Made by a program: the position numbers and the translations under genes. A stretch of 64,000 nt of DNA from Toxonevra muliebris (Eukaryota > Arthropoda > Insecta > Diptera > Pallopteridae): contig OY829328.1 of NCBI GenBank assembly GCA_963691655.1, positions 88,602,400-88,666,399 on the forward strand, written 5' to 3'. Shown piece by piece: positions 37,045-48,789 of the stretch. The notes beneath the pieces are model-generated. The model was not told the DNA's origin. It did no database searches and saw nothing but the letters and a program-made list of their open reading frames with translations. Numbering within the stretch: position 1 is the stretch's first letter; each line of letters starts with the position of its first letter.

Positions 37045-37118
37045 CAAAGATGGGAATCGAACCCGCAACATTCTGGATGAAAGTCTAGTGCAATATCCAC
37101 TAGACTATCGCGGTCGTC
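37045..37118 (-). repeat. Decayed tRNA-Glu-like element
   Basis: The minus strand has a perfect A-box (TAGTCTAGTGG, 37107-37097) and a perfect B-box (GGTTCGATTCC, 37063-37053). Between them is an anticodon-loop-like CTTTCAT with TTC, as in tRNA-Glu. The acceptor stem (GACGACC against CTTTGTC), the anticodon stem and the T-stem each carry mismatches, so it is unlikely to be a working tRNA. A pseudo-tRNA or SINE head fits better. Confidence 0.55.
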
Positions 37119-38684
37119 TCATTTGAAAGAAGGTACAAACAAAGTAACAATTATACCCCGCAGACCTTGTTATTATTTATTTATTCGATTCGAAGAAAAT
37201 GATGGCATTTCAATACACAAAATAAAAACAGACAGAGCAAACGTAATAAACCAAAACTGGAAAAATAGTCATATGCATCATCAACGCCATCATGATCATC
37301 AACATCACCATAGCTAATCATCATCATCATCTTTGCCATTATTCCCCAATATCATCATCAACGAAATCTTGGTCAAAGTCTACTTTACTCGCTTATATAT
37401 TTTATAGACGATATGCGCGTTGTTATTGCTGGTTGCTGCTTGGGCTCCGGTCTATGTTTGTTTTACAAAATGCAGTTAATAGAGGCGACAACATTTTGTA
37501 ATATAAATTTTTGAGTTATAGATTTGGCCGTCGAATGAAAATTACCTCAACTTTACCTAAAAACTATTAAGTGTAGCAATCATACATTATGGTTTGGCCA
37601 CGAGCAAGTGCCAGTCAAAAGAGGCTAGAAAAGAAAAGAAGAACTATTAAAATTATTAAAATATGCAGCAATAAAATTTAATGAAAATATCGAGAAAATT
37701 TGTGAACGCCTCAAATGTAGATTAATGACAATATTTGGTCACTGAACGTCGACATAACGAAATAGCATCGCATATTAATGTTTAACAACATCCAAAAAAA
37801 GAATAAAATAAGTAAAAATGCCTATTAATTTGGTAGGCAAAAAGCTGCCAAATTGCTGTCAAAAAGTCGACACAATAAAATCTAATTAAATTTTTAACTG
37901 GAATACGCAATGATTGCAGCCATCGCGTCGTTAACATTTAAACTGCAGTAGCGATCTGATCTAGTTTACCACATTCGTTTATGGTTATTACTAAGTAACA
38001 ATTTTTGGGCGTCTCGTATTGCTAAATCAATTAAATTGACATAAATGAAAAGCAGTTGCTGATTTGACAATTTGAGAGATGGCAGTGTAGTAAGAGGAAA
38101 GCGATGGAGAGTTTTTGATTTCTGATTGGACAATAACATAAATGGCAAGACAAGAGAGAATTGTTGTGAGATTGAATTTATCGATAAACCTCGTGTAAGA
38201 AAATCTCACAAAAAATTATTAAAAAACGATAAGAGCGGATATGTTTGAGTTTTGATTAGATAACAATAGAAACTGCAAGTCAGATCTTTGAAGCTTTACG
38301 TATTTCTTACATAGTGAGATTGGTTGCAAGAAACTTACGCCATTATGGTTTTTGTGGATGTGGAAAATCATGCAAAGACTGAAATGTAAAAAAAAAGAAA
38401 TGTCAAAAAGTTTCAGCAAAATGCTACCCGAGTAATTTGGTCTATCCCTCTGTCGTTTCCCACCTCTTCCCTACATTTTTACGAGTCACATGAGACTAGT
38501 ATCATTGTGTTAGTCCACTTTTGTGCGAAGGATCTAGTTGCTTGCGACTGTCAAATGTGATGGTAAAAAGAGGGAAATACCTCTTTCATATCACCCCCTC
38601 TTTCCAACACAATTTGAGAGCCGCAATCCATTAGTTTCCTCGTCTAAAAGCGGACTAAGAGCTGACTCACCCGGCGGTTACACC
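37119..38684. other. Gene-free stretch
   Basis: Contains (CAT)n-type simple sequence near 37276-37332 and nothing with coding character. Segment 38430-38680 is less AT-rich than its surroundings and directly precedes the hAT element. Confidence 0.45.
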
Positions 38685-39413
38685 TAGTGATGATTCGATA
38701 CAAATAAATACTCGATACTTTTCATTCGATTCAAGTACTTTTTTTACTCGATGCTATACCATAAGTATTTTACTTGGTATCGGGAAAAAGGGTCAGTATC
38801 GGATACTCGATACTTTTTGAAAAAATTTATTTAAAAAACTGAAATATTGCTATACAATATTTAAAATTGTGGATCGCTTTACAATATTTTACAGCAATCA
38901 ATAATATATTTCAAAATGTTACTCCAGAATTATTCAATATCCATATTCAAAATATTTCAGTTCATATTGCAATATTTCAATGTTTGAATGCAGTACGGCA
39001 TTGAAGTTCTAGAAAATATTGCCGGCCATGCATGTAGAACATAATGTTTATTGAAACCTTTTCATTAAAATAAAATATTTTTAACAAGCTTTAATCTGTT
39101 GATTAGTTTTCCTTCTATTATATTATTCTAGCGATTTGCTAATATCATATACATAAGTTAACGTAATTTCTCTATGATTCATTTGTATCCAATGGTAATA
39201 TCACAAAATCATGATGTAAAGCCTAAAAACTCGTGTTGAGCAGTGTAAACTGTAGGCTCAACAATGTGGTAACACAATGGGCCCTTCTGGCCAAGTATTC
39301 GATACAAGTACATATTCGATACTTTTCTGATATTTTCGGTAGCATCGATATTTTTATTCGATACAAGTAATGAGTAAAAGAATCGATACTATGTGGGTAC
39401 CGAATCAACACTA
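38685..39413. mobile_element. hAT-family MITE with perfect 8-bp target duplication
   Basis: GTTACACC at 38677-38684 is repeated exactly at 39414-39421. Between them the left end TAGTGATGATTCGATAC and the reverse complement of the right end, TAGTGTTGATTCGGTAC, match at 15 of 17 positions. An 8-bp duplication with TAGTG-type ends is diagnostic of hAT transposons. The 729-bp interior has no transposase frame but many subterminal CGATAC motifs, probable transposase-binding repeats. Confidence 0.85.
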
Positions 39414-39421
39414 GTTACACC

Positions 39422-42310
39422 TGCCAGTGCGGGTATGCCAATTGAGAATATGTATTAACTGCTCAAAAACTGAGTAATTTGTTTATGTAACGTAGGCGTC
39501 GAGCTAATGAACAAAATGTCAGACATTTCATTTCTACATTTATCTGCTCGCTCCGCTTAACTCCGTTTTGGTTTACACTCAAATAGCAGAAACGCTAAAT
39601 ATTGTCTGCTTACGCCAAATCGTTGGCAATGTGTTCAATGTGTTCGATATATGCTTACCAGTTGGCTGCCAGTGACTCTGCCAGCACTGACAAGTGTAGA
39701 TGCTGGGTAGAAGGTATAAGAGTAGAGATTTTAAGCGAGCAGCACGTAAGAGTGCCGCGATGAAAAAACGTCTATGCAGGAACCGTGTGGAGCTCGGAAA
39801 TAGCACTGTTTATCGCCGGATCACAGCACTCCAATGCTCATTATTTAAGTATCCTTTTATACTGTTGCGAGAGAGGCGTAATTTTTTGGTTTTTGCTGTT
39901 TATTATCTATATGTGGAATCCTTCAAAAACGTGGTCATAGGCGTACCAATAAATTAGGAATCTGACAAACAGTTCTTCCGAAGTTTACGTTGGTGGCAAT
40001 TTTCAGTTCCGACTGCTTAAAAATTTGGCATGAATATTCAATTCGTTCCAAAACTGCTTACCGCTGTTTAATATGCCAATTTATCAGACACAATCACACG
40101 ATCTGGTAATCTTGGAAGCAAGTGGTTTGCACAAATTAGTAGCAGTTGTTGTTTAATTAACTGTCTAAATGGTTGTCAAATAGTTACAAGTAGAAGTGCA
40201 CACAAACATTTCCATAATTAGGTGACAGAATAAATTAAAACATGATTTTGGGCATCTTATTGCAAATTTTCAAAATTCCTCAAATATTTTACAATATTTT
40301 AAATTGAATTTATGCACAAATGGTTTTTCAACTGTTTTTACAAATTTGAATTTTAAATGTCAAAAATCTTGTAATGCTTTTTTGTTAAGTCATGCAATAT
40401 ATGTATTTATATGGATGTAATGCATGCAATGTGTTGCAACCACTTCACAATATATAGTTTTGACATATACATTAGAAGCATTAATGGCGTTCGCTCTTAA
40501 TTAAAATACAAGTGCAACATTTGACAGCTAGTTGAGCTCGACTAGCAAGCAAACAGATGTGTCAAAGGAAAATCTATTTGGAAAATGCGCGTGTGAAAAC
40601 GCATAAAAAACTCATTTCAATTCTTTAACGAGAAACATAAATAATACAAACCAAAAGCAAAAAAAAAACTTGATCTGACTAACTAAAACTTTGTAATATC
40701 TTAAATAGATACATAATTTATGAGGAGCGCTCAGCTCTTTGAAAAATAAAATTCCAACTCTTAAGCTATGAAAGCTATGGAAGGTCACAGACTGCTTAAT
40801 AAAACTAATGTTATTGTTAACAAAAAATTACAATCTCTACAAACTTCAAGTAATTTGTCAAACATTATCGCTAATTCTAAACTCCACACCAAAACCATAA
40901 AAGCAACTTATAAAAATTTTAAAATAAAAAATTCTGAAATCCATTAAAATTACTAATAAAATAATTAAAACAATCAAAATCATTAATACCACATAAGCAA
41001 AAATGAGAATGACGCCAATTAAATGAATTTTCTACTAGCACCAACTTAACATTTCAACAAAAATCCTGAAACAATTTTATTTTTATTTCAAAATTGGAGA
41101 TGGCCACCTTGAAAATTGTTGAACTATGATCAAATAAAGTAGAGCAATGCTTTATTAACAATTAATAAATGTTGTTGAATGTTTAAGTAAAATTCTTCAA
41201 TTTGAGCGTTAGCTAAAATTTAATTGAAGACTAAAATAGTATAGAAGAAAATTCAGCGAAAACAACTTAATTAGCATCAATGCGCTGAGATGCGCTGACA
41301 ATTTCGATTTATTTATAATGATGTTGTTTTCAACAATTTAAACAGTGAATGCATAGAAGGAAAAACAATTAAATTCTCTATAAGTTAAAACAAAAGAAGA
41401 TCATAATGAGCTTTACATTTTTTATGATGGTAAAGAAACTTTGAGGAAACTTTGGTTAATACAATTAATCTGGATGACAATTTATTTTTTTGAAGATTTG
41501 AGGTGATAATGGTCTACTCAATCGGACTTCCAGATAGCTAATTTATCATTCTTATGCAAATTTATTTTTCCAAAAAGCACAAAGTTCATTTTCTTTAGCT
41601 TGGCATAAACGAGAGCTATGTATGTGCACAAGCAATCTTTTGAAGTGTGTACAACAGTATAACAGGTGGTGTAAGGCAAAAATATTTGGTGGCGAAATAC
41701 TCTCAAAAAAGGCAACGGAATTATATATACCCCTTAAAGTGTCATAGCAAGAAAAGCATTTAAGGGGGAGAGGCCTAACTCTTAAAAATATTATTTAATT
41801 TATCCGAAAGTGGTAATAAACTGTTTCTTTTTTTTTAATTTCAAGAGACAAAAACACTGTTGTGATGGCTACATAGATTACTTAAAAATAAAACTAGACA
41901 TAGAACAGTAGTCAAGTCAATTTTTAATAATTGTTTGAGCACGATATTTTCGCTCTTTAAAAATTATGAAAATTATTTTGTTTGACCTTGAAAGTATTCG
42001 AAAAATTAAAAAAACATCAAAAATCTATCGCATTAATTTGTAAACAACATTTTCTGCGAAACAATTACTTAAAATTAAAAAAAAATCGGTATCGGATTCT
42101 GAATTCCTGATACCGTAACAAAAGTTGCAAAAATTGTAACCTGTTAATAAAACTAAAACGAGTTTCTGCACTCGTCACATGATGTGAAAACATACTTTTC
42201 CTGCAAGACAGGGTTGATGGAAACTCCAGTACAGTAACAAAAGTTTTAGCTTTCACTAACACAATTTCATAGGGTGATTATAACAAAAACAAAAAAAATT
42301 GTTAAAAATA
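39422..42310. other. Gene-free stretch
   Basis: An 85-codon open frame at 39700-39957 is basic at its N-terminus but has no recognisable domain or splice context. The rest is AT-rich DNA without motifs. Confidence 0.4.
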
Positions 42311-42395
42311 AATCTGTGTGATTTGAACCTTGGCCACAAATGACTGCGTGCTTGCTGACGCACTTGACGACTAGGCTATAGCGTCATGAATTTTG
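42311..42395 (-). repeat. tRNA-like element (pseudo-tRNA or SINE head)
   Basis: The minus strand has an A-box-like TAGCCTAGTCG (42378-42368) and a B-box-like GGTTCAAATCA (42329-42319) at tRNA spacing, followed by an A/T-rich 3' end. Both boxes deviate from consensus, so only tRNA ancestry is claimed. Confidence 0.4.
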
Positions 42396-45300
42396 GAGTT
42401 TTGTTTTTCTAAGCGATGAAGTGAGACAAATAAAACACACTTTTATAAACTCACACATTCTGTGAAACCACACAATACCTACGTGACATTTGATTTAATT
42501 TCTATCAATTCACTCCACTATAAATTTTCCTTCAGCCCCGAGTATAGATGTTATCACATCAAAAAAGAATCCCAGCTTTATTAAGCCAACTAAAGTTATT
42601 TAAAATTTGTTCAGCGGTTATAGCCGGCAACAATACAATAGTTCCATGCGAGTTAACTAATTCTTTTTTCATATATTTACTATTAATATTATAAGTACGA
42701 AACACCATTTTAAAGTTTTTTTACAGTTTCACAAAGCGCAAAATAACATAAGTTCCCATAAAAAACTTAGCCTATCTTTAGGCACATACTTAAGCTCAAA
42801 TACATTTGCAAATCCATCGAACTTTGTTATATTATGAAGCATGCTTTTTGGGATTTGTTTATTTATTGTTTTTAATATATTTTAGAAATTTACAAATAAC
42901 AGTTATTCTTCAAAAATAACAAATAGCACGTTATACTTATTGCAAGCAAACTGCCCATAGATTCTGTCACATATTAAATTGTTGTTGTGTTTTGTTTGCG
43001 TTGTTGCTTACTGTTGTCTCCTATACGCTGCGGCGCAAACACCAAAAATAGATCAAAGTCATTTGTTTGAAAAAATGCAACGAGGTGTGAAGAAAATGAA
43101 TGAATTTTCATGAGCATCAACACGATTACTAACCAACCAACCTACCTAGGTATCTATCTGCTGTTGAATGTAGCGGGCAGAAGCTGGATGGGTGGGTGAG
43201 AGACTCTGTGTGAGTGAATGAGTGAAATGCTACGTGGGTGTAAATTCTATCTGTAGCTGTTTATAGGCAATAAGTCGCTATACATACACATACATAAAGT
43301 ATGATTAACTTTGGTTGAACCTGTTCGTTGGTGTTGTTCTTGTTCATGTGAGTATCTGTGGGTATGATAAATAGCAATAAGGTGGGCACATTCAGTTTGA
43401 AACACGGTTTTGACCACCAATGTCATGGTTAAATATGTAGGGTTTTATTTTGTAGTTGTGTACAGAGGAGTGTGTGTGTTTGTGTATACATACACATACA
43501 TATGCGTATGCCGTGAAATGACCTTAAAGTTATTTTAAAATCGTTGGTAAAAAAAAAGAATGGGGTTACTGGGTAGTTGAACCTCTATGGCAGATGGGTG
43601 GGCTCTTTTCTTTAATTCTACGTCACAAAAGTTAAGTGGATTTGAATTTTTATTGCTGATTTCATCATTTGAGTCAAAGCGCTGAAGTTATGAAAAGTTA
43701 AAGCCTGCCACTCAGTTGAAATGCAACGTTCAAAGCAAATTCTTTTTTGACATGTGCCTCATTCATATACTTAGTTCATTTTCAATCCTCTTGGTAATTT
43801 GATAACTTCCTCCAAACATTTCAAACTATGTGTTTAGTATGTGTGTCTTTCCAAGTATTTGACGTGCTCTTTAAATACTTTCAATTTACAGAAGTTTAAG
43901 TTGTAAATCAATATTCTTCTAATAACTACTTCAAATATAGCTTTTTTCAATATTTATCTAAATGTTCTCTCTATTGTCAATGAACTTTTGTGTCGATGCG
44001 TTATTATTTGTTGCTTGTTTGGATTGAGATATTTATGTATGCATACATGTAAACACTCGCATATAAAAGCAGTCTGTATATAGTTATTTTTAGAACTTTT
44101 GTTTACGTTGGCTGGTGCTTTCTTTCTCAGGCGTACTTTGACATTTCAATGATACCAGATGATAGCATTGTTTATCAGTTAATAATAATATTGGTGACAC
44201 AGTTACTTGCATATACTCAAACATGTGAACTGTTATATTTTCGTATTTGTTATATAATTCAGATTTTCTATTCAACATCTAGCGGTGAATACTTTTTTTT
44301 TAGTAGAATAACGACTTTCCTAGTATAACAAATTTTGACGCTGTTTAGAGAGGGGAGCTTTTACGTACGACGTAACGTCAATTATGTGGAATGACTGCGT
44401 GTATTGTGTGGCAACATCTGAGGAACTTCTTCAAATCAGCTTCAATTTTAAACAAAGAGTTTTTGCTTGGGACGAGCCATCTGCTACCCGTCGAACCCTC
44501 GTGTAAATTGAGATATTTTTGAAGTGAAATTGGTAATGATTTCAGAGGACTAATTTCAAATGAATATACTTGTGAATTTATACGAATACTAGCTAACCGT
44601 ACCAATCCTCAATCATCTCACCCAAATTTTTCCTGTGGCACTACATTTCCTACCATCGTTTTTGCACTAAATCTCAGGTACTATAATGTAAATGGTTGCG
44701 AAGATGTACCCCAAAATGTATTAATGTTTTATGCCCACTTATGCCAAGTTCTTCATATCTAGCTTAGGACACCTACCGAAAACCAACGGATATGCTTACG
44801 CGATTTCTTTGAGATTGGATTAAGATTGTGGAAACGTATAAAAGCTAAACATGCTGCATTCAATTTTATGTAATAGTTGACTGGTATTTTGGAACTTTAG
44901 TTTGAGGATGATTATAAAATACTTCTATCATTTACAAAGATTATTACAGTCTGTTTTATTCATCCGTTGAAAATAATTCTCTGTTATTCAGCCAACTAAA
45001 GAAAACAGTGCCCGGGTTATGTAATATGTAATATGGTTATGTAAAATAATTACTAATTCTATTAAGACTTAGGAGACGCAAAGTTGAATAGTAGAACTGG
45101 AGCTGTATTGCACTCTTCGGCGAAGCAGGTAAAACACCATAAGTAAAACTTCTTCATACTCTATGAAGGCTCATTGCTAACAATCCGGATATTTTTTGTG
45201 AAATATTTACCATATATTCTCTCTGAAACACTTTTAACAATTTCTGAATGTTTTTGTTGGGTGGAAGTAGGAGACATCATTGACTGAATATGGCTAGTAC

Positions 45301-47465
45301 GTTCAGGATGGCGGACAGACAATAGGTAACTCCATTTGTGAAAACAATAGGAATGCGCGGTGGAGGAGGGTAGTGGGAATTCGTAGATCCGCTATATTTT
45401 ATATTCATTTGCAAAAGTTCAACAATATTGCCGTCAATTAAAGAAGCTACACGGAAATTATGGAAAAAAAAATTAAAAGAAGTCGTAATTTAAAACAGCA
45501 TAAACGCAATGTATACACATTGCATAATTTGCCGTTGATAACTTTCTACATTAATGAGTATTAGTTCACAATGAAGTAAAAGAAAAAGAAGAAGTATAAG
45601 AAATATTCTTTTTGTATACCATTCTTGAAAGTCTGTACGAATCATTCTTCTTCATCAAACGTCAACGCAAGAGTATATTGACTTTATTGATGGAAATTCT
45701 TTTGTGTGTTACTTACTTAAAGTTTGCTGTTGTTGTTATTGTTATTGTTTTGTACTTAACTTACTGCAGGCAGCGTGCTTGAGGGGTACCCTACCTTTTT
45801 AGTACCGCGCATATGCATACACAGGTGCTGCTGCTGCTGCTGCTGCCACTTGCTGCAATTTGTAGCACACCTCACAGTTATTTATTTGTATTTGAAGATA
45901 TTGACAATAATAAATACATTAACAAGAATAAAACTTTAGCTCTTTTTTATTTTTTTTGTTGCCTGCCCATCGCAAGACCTCTTTTCTTTTTGCTTTACTG
46001 CTAATTCCAAATGTATTGCGTGAATATTGTGAATATTGCACGCAAACAGTTATGCAAATTATTCCATTTAAACTTAAACTCATTTGAAAACCCATACTAA
46101 AACCATACCAATTCCATTCCATATACCAATACCATAATTCTTAAAGAGGCTTGGGCTAGTCGCAGTGACGCCACACTTTGAAAATTAAATTTTTATTATA
46201 CTTATGTAGTAACTGCATACCTGCAGAAAATGTCTCTTTGCAAAGGTGTTAAAAATAAATGGGATTAACTGTTATGTTATTGTCTGTTTTCAAATAGAAC
46301 TATTAAAAATTATGCTACAACATTCAGTTAGTGTCTTTTTGTCATACAAAAAATTAGCAGAATAGTTATATGTATTAGAATTATGTGAAATACATGGTGG
46401 TAAATTTAACGTGCCTACCTCATGAAAAATACCTAGTTCTGAAACTATTAAAAAATAGTATCTTTTGGCCTAGTTATTTTTGGTGCCTTCTCGAAATTGA
46501 GCAATGTCCTGTGGTAGTCCAAAGCAATGCAGAATATATTGCTTGAAATTTCACAGTATAAAATTCTGGAAGAAATTTTTTTGTTTTCCGGCGAAAAATA
46601 ATATAAAATTTTTAATTTTAATGGCACCCTCTAGATCCACTTTTCATAGACGGCTAATTAGAACTGTTGGTAATAATAGTTTTAGATATATTTGCTATAA
46701 AACGAAAATATCAAATTACAAAAAGTGGTGGAATTTGGAATTTTTTGGATTTGTATATCTGAAACAGTTCTAAATATATTAGCTGTTTCTGCTCACAATA
46801 AGTTCGAAATATGAAAATTCGACCATTATCGTGTGTACATAAGTCAAAAGCCAAGCAAATGGTGTATTTGAGATTTGCACAGTAAAAAGAAGCCAAGTAC
46901 ACATAGGCAACCCATGGATTGCTATATTCCTTATGGGGGTCGTCTTATATGTATTCATTAATATTCTAAAAAATCATTTCAATTTTTTTTCACGACAAAA
47001 TACACAGTTAAATCGACTATATATCTCTGGAACGACATCCGATGGTTTCCATGATTCCAGCATTTAAAATTTAGTTTTTAGCAGACTTTTCGTAATTTTT
47101 TTACTATTTCAACTTGAAAAAAAACAATAAAACTATGACATCATGAGAATGATCCTGGTTTGAGCTAGAACTATAGGTATACGCCATCGGCTCATTAGTT
47201 TTGGCGGTATCGTAGCAACCATTTTGAAAAATGCAGTTAAACATCTGCAACTTTCGATCGACTATGAGTTTCAAAAAAGCCGTTATACACGTAAAATTCC
47301 AGGTTTAAATAAAAATATTAGTAACTAAAAAAATCATTTTCAAAATTTAGAAAAACAATCACCTCGGTAGCAAAATGAATAAGTGCAAAATTCGAATAGG
47401 TTCGATTCATAGGCGGGGAGTAATCACATTAAAAAATGTCCGTAAGCATTGTTCTAATAAAATAA
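42396..47465. other. Gene-free stretch with microsatellites
   Basis: No coding exon is supported. A (CTG)n run at about 45825-45845 creates an artificial leucine-rich frame. Short GT/TG and (ACAT)n-type tracts occur near 43470-43505. Possible but unproven retroelement scraps lie near 44440-44600. Confidence 0.4.
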
Positions 47466-47556
47466 GTCACTTTGGTGACTTAGTGCTTAAATGCTTGACT
47501 GGAGTGTCAGTTCAACGAGTTTGATTCTCAGGTAAAGAATCCATCCACATTAAAAA
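47466..47556 (+). mobile_element. tRNA-derived SINE copy 2
   Basis: Aligns block for block with 8663-8760: GTCACTT, GACTTAGTGCTTAAATGCT, CAGTTCAACG, a B-box-like AGTTTGATTCT (47518-47528) and AGAATCCATCCAC, then an A-run. The B-box has decayed from the copy-1 version. Confidence 0.55.
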
Positions 47557-47559
47557 AAT

Positions 47560-48729
47560 CTGGTGATTACTTTTGCTACACGTTGTATAAGCCACTGTAG
47601 AATAACTGCATGGTTTTTGTTGACTTCATCTTTCAGAAAACATCAAAATCTATCCACAGTGGCCGTTCAAAGTAGTTTTCATAAATACCAAAATTATCGC
47701 TGTATTGTTCTTTTCTTTTTTGGTTTTGCGAAGAAACAATGAGAGTAAAGAGGAATTACACAAATTACAGTGCGTGAATTGAAGATTGGAGAATTTTCTG
47801 TGAATGCAGCCATTGTTTTTATTTATTGTCGCCACTTTCAGACATAATTTTTTGCTTTAAAGTTGGGTAATAGGCTCTTGAAATTAATTAAGTATAACTA
47901 TCAACAACCTATAGGCAAATTTTTATGAAATTATAATCGTATTTTAGTACACATAAAAAAATCGAAAATCTATTTTACTTTTAAGTAGATACATAACAAA
48001 TATTTTTACATACATACTTTACAAATATTTTTGATTAATAACGTTTTCATTTCCAGAGTTTATTAAATATGGACAAGTAGTTGAGTTGATAGTGATGCTT
48101 TTAATTTTTCTGAATATTATTTAAATATCCATGAAAATATTAAATTTCGCTCATAATGATTCTGTTTTGTTTCATGTCATGTATAAAAAAATTTCTTTTG
48201 ATCACTAAGTATTGGCTATTAGAAAAATTGATTAATGTTCGTTTGCTGTTGTTCAGTCAAATGGAATTTTGTTTTGGTATGAAATTTTAGACTCTTGAGA
48301 TCGCGTACGACATCAAAAAAAAAAAAAAAAAATAAAAGATCATCGAAAAGATTTTGTCTTTCGCTAATTTTATTTCTTTGCTAAATAGCCATAAAATTTA
48401 AAACGGATATCCGTTCTGTTTAAAGGGGAGTAAGAAGCATAGAGAATAATATGTTTGACCTTAAGTTTTTTGAAGCTTATGTAATATTTATCTGCTTCGA
48501 ATGAGATGATATCATAAGTGGTCAATTTGTTTTTCACTAAATATATACCAGGAAATAAAGGTCCCTGGAAGACTCGCATAGGATCTCTGTTAAATGTTTC
48601 ATAAATAGTTAGTTTTTATATCGTAATTTACATACTCTGTAATAAGAGAGTCTTTGATCTGATCAGCATACTTCCTCTGAATGCAAAATATATTTTTATT
48701 TTTTCGTTAAAAAGAACATTGGGTGTATT
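47560..48729. other. Gene-free stretch
   Basis: AT-rich sequence with an A-run near 48315-48332; no coding exon or repeat was recognised. Confidence 0.4.
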
Positions 48730-48787
48730 CACGATCTGATGCAAATGATCTAGCATCGTTGCAAATGCAAAATATTTCTGCTATCAG
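48730..48787. mobile_element. Small foldback element, copy C (partial)
   Basis: CACGATCTGATGCAAATG followed by GCATCGTTGCAAATGCAAAA and ATATTTCTGCTAT matches the reverse complement of copy B (31331 downward) across about 58 bases with few changes. The other arm is missing. Confidence 0.55.
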
Positions 48788-48789
48788 AA

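Noticed and set aside
39700..39957. 85-codon basic open frame
   Set aside because: No domain, no splice partner and no conserved motif; could be an eroded element but cannot be supported.
44378..44605. 75-codon minus frame
   Set aside because: No start context or domain; may be an old retroelement scrap but no motif was readable.
45813..46004. Leucine-rich plus-strand frame resembling a signal peptide
   Set aside because: The leucines come from a (CTG)n run; nothing downstream looks coding.
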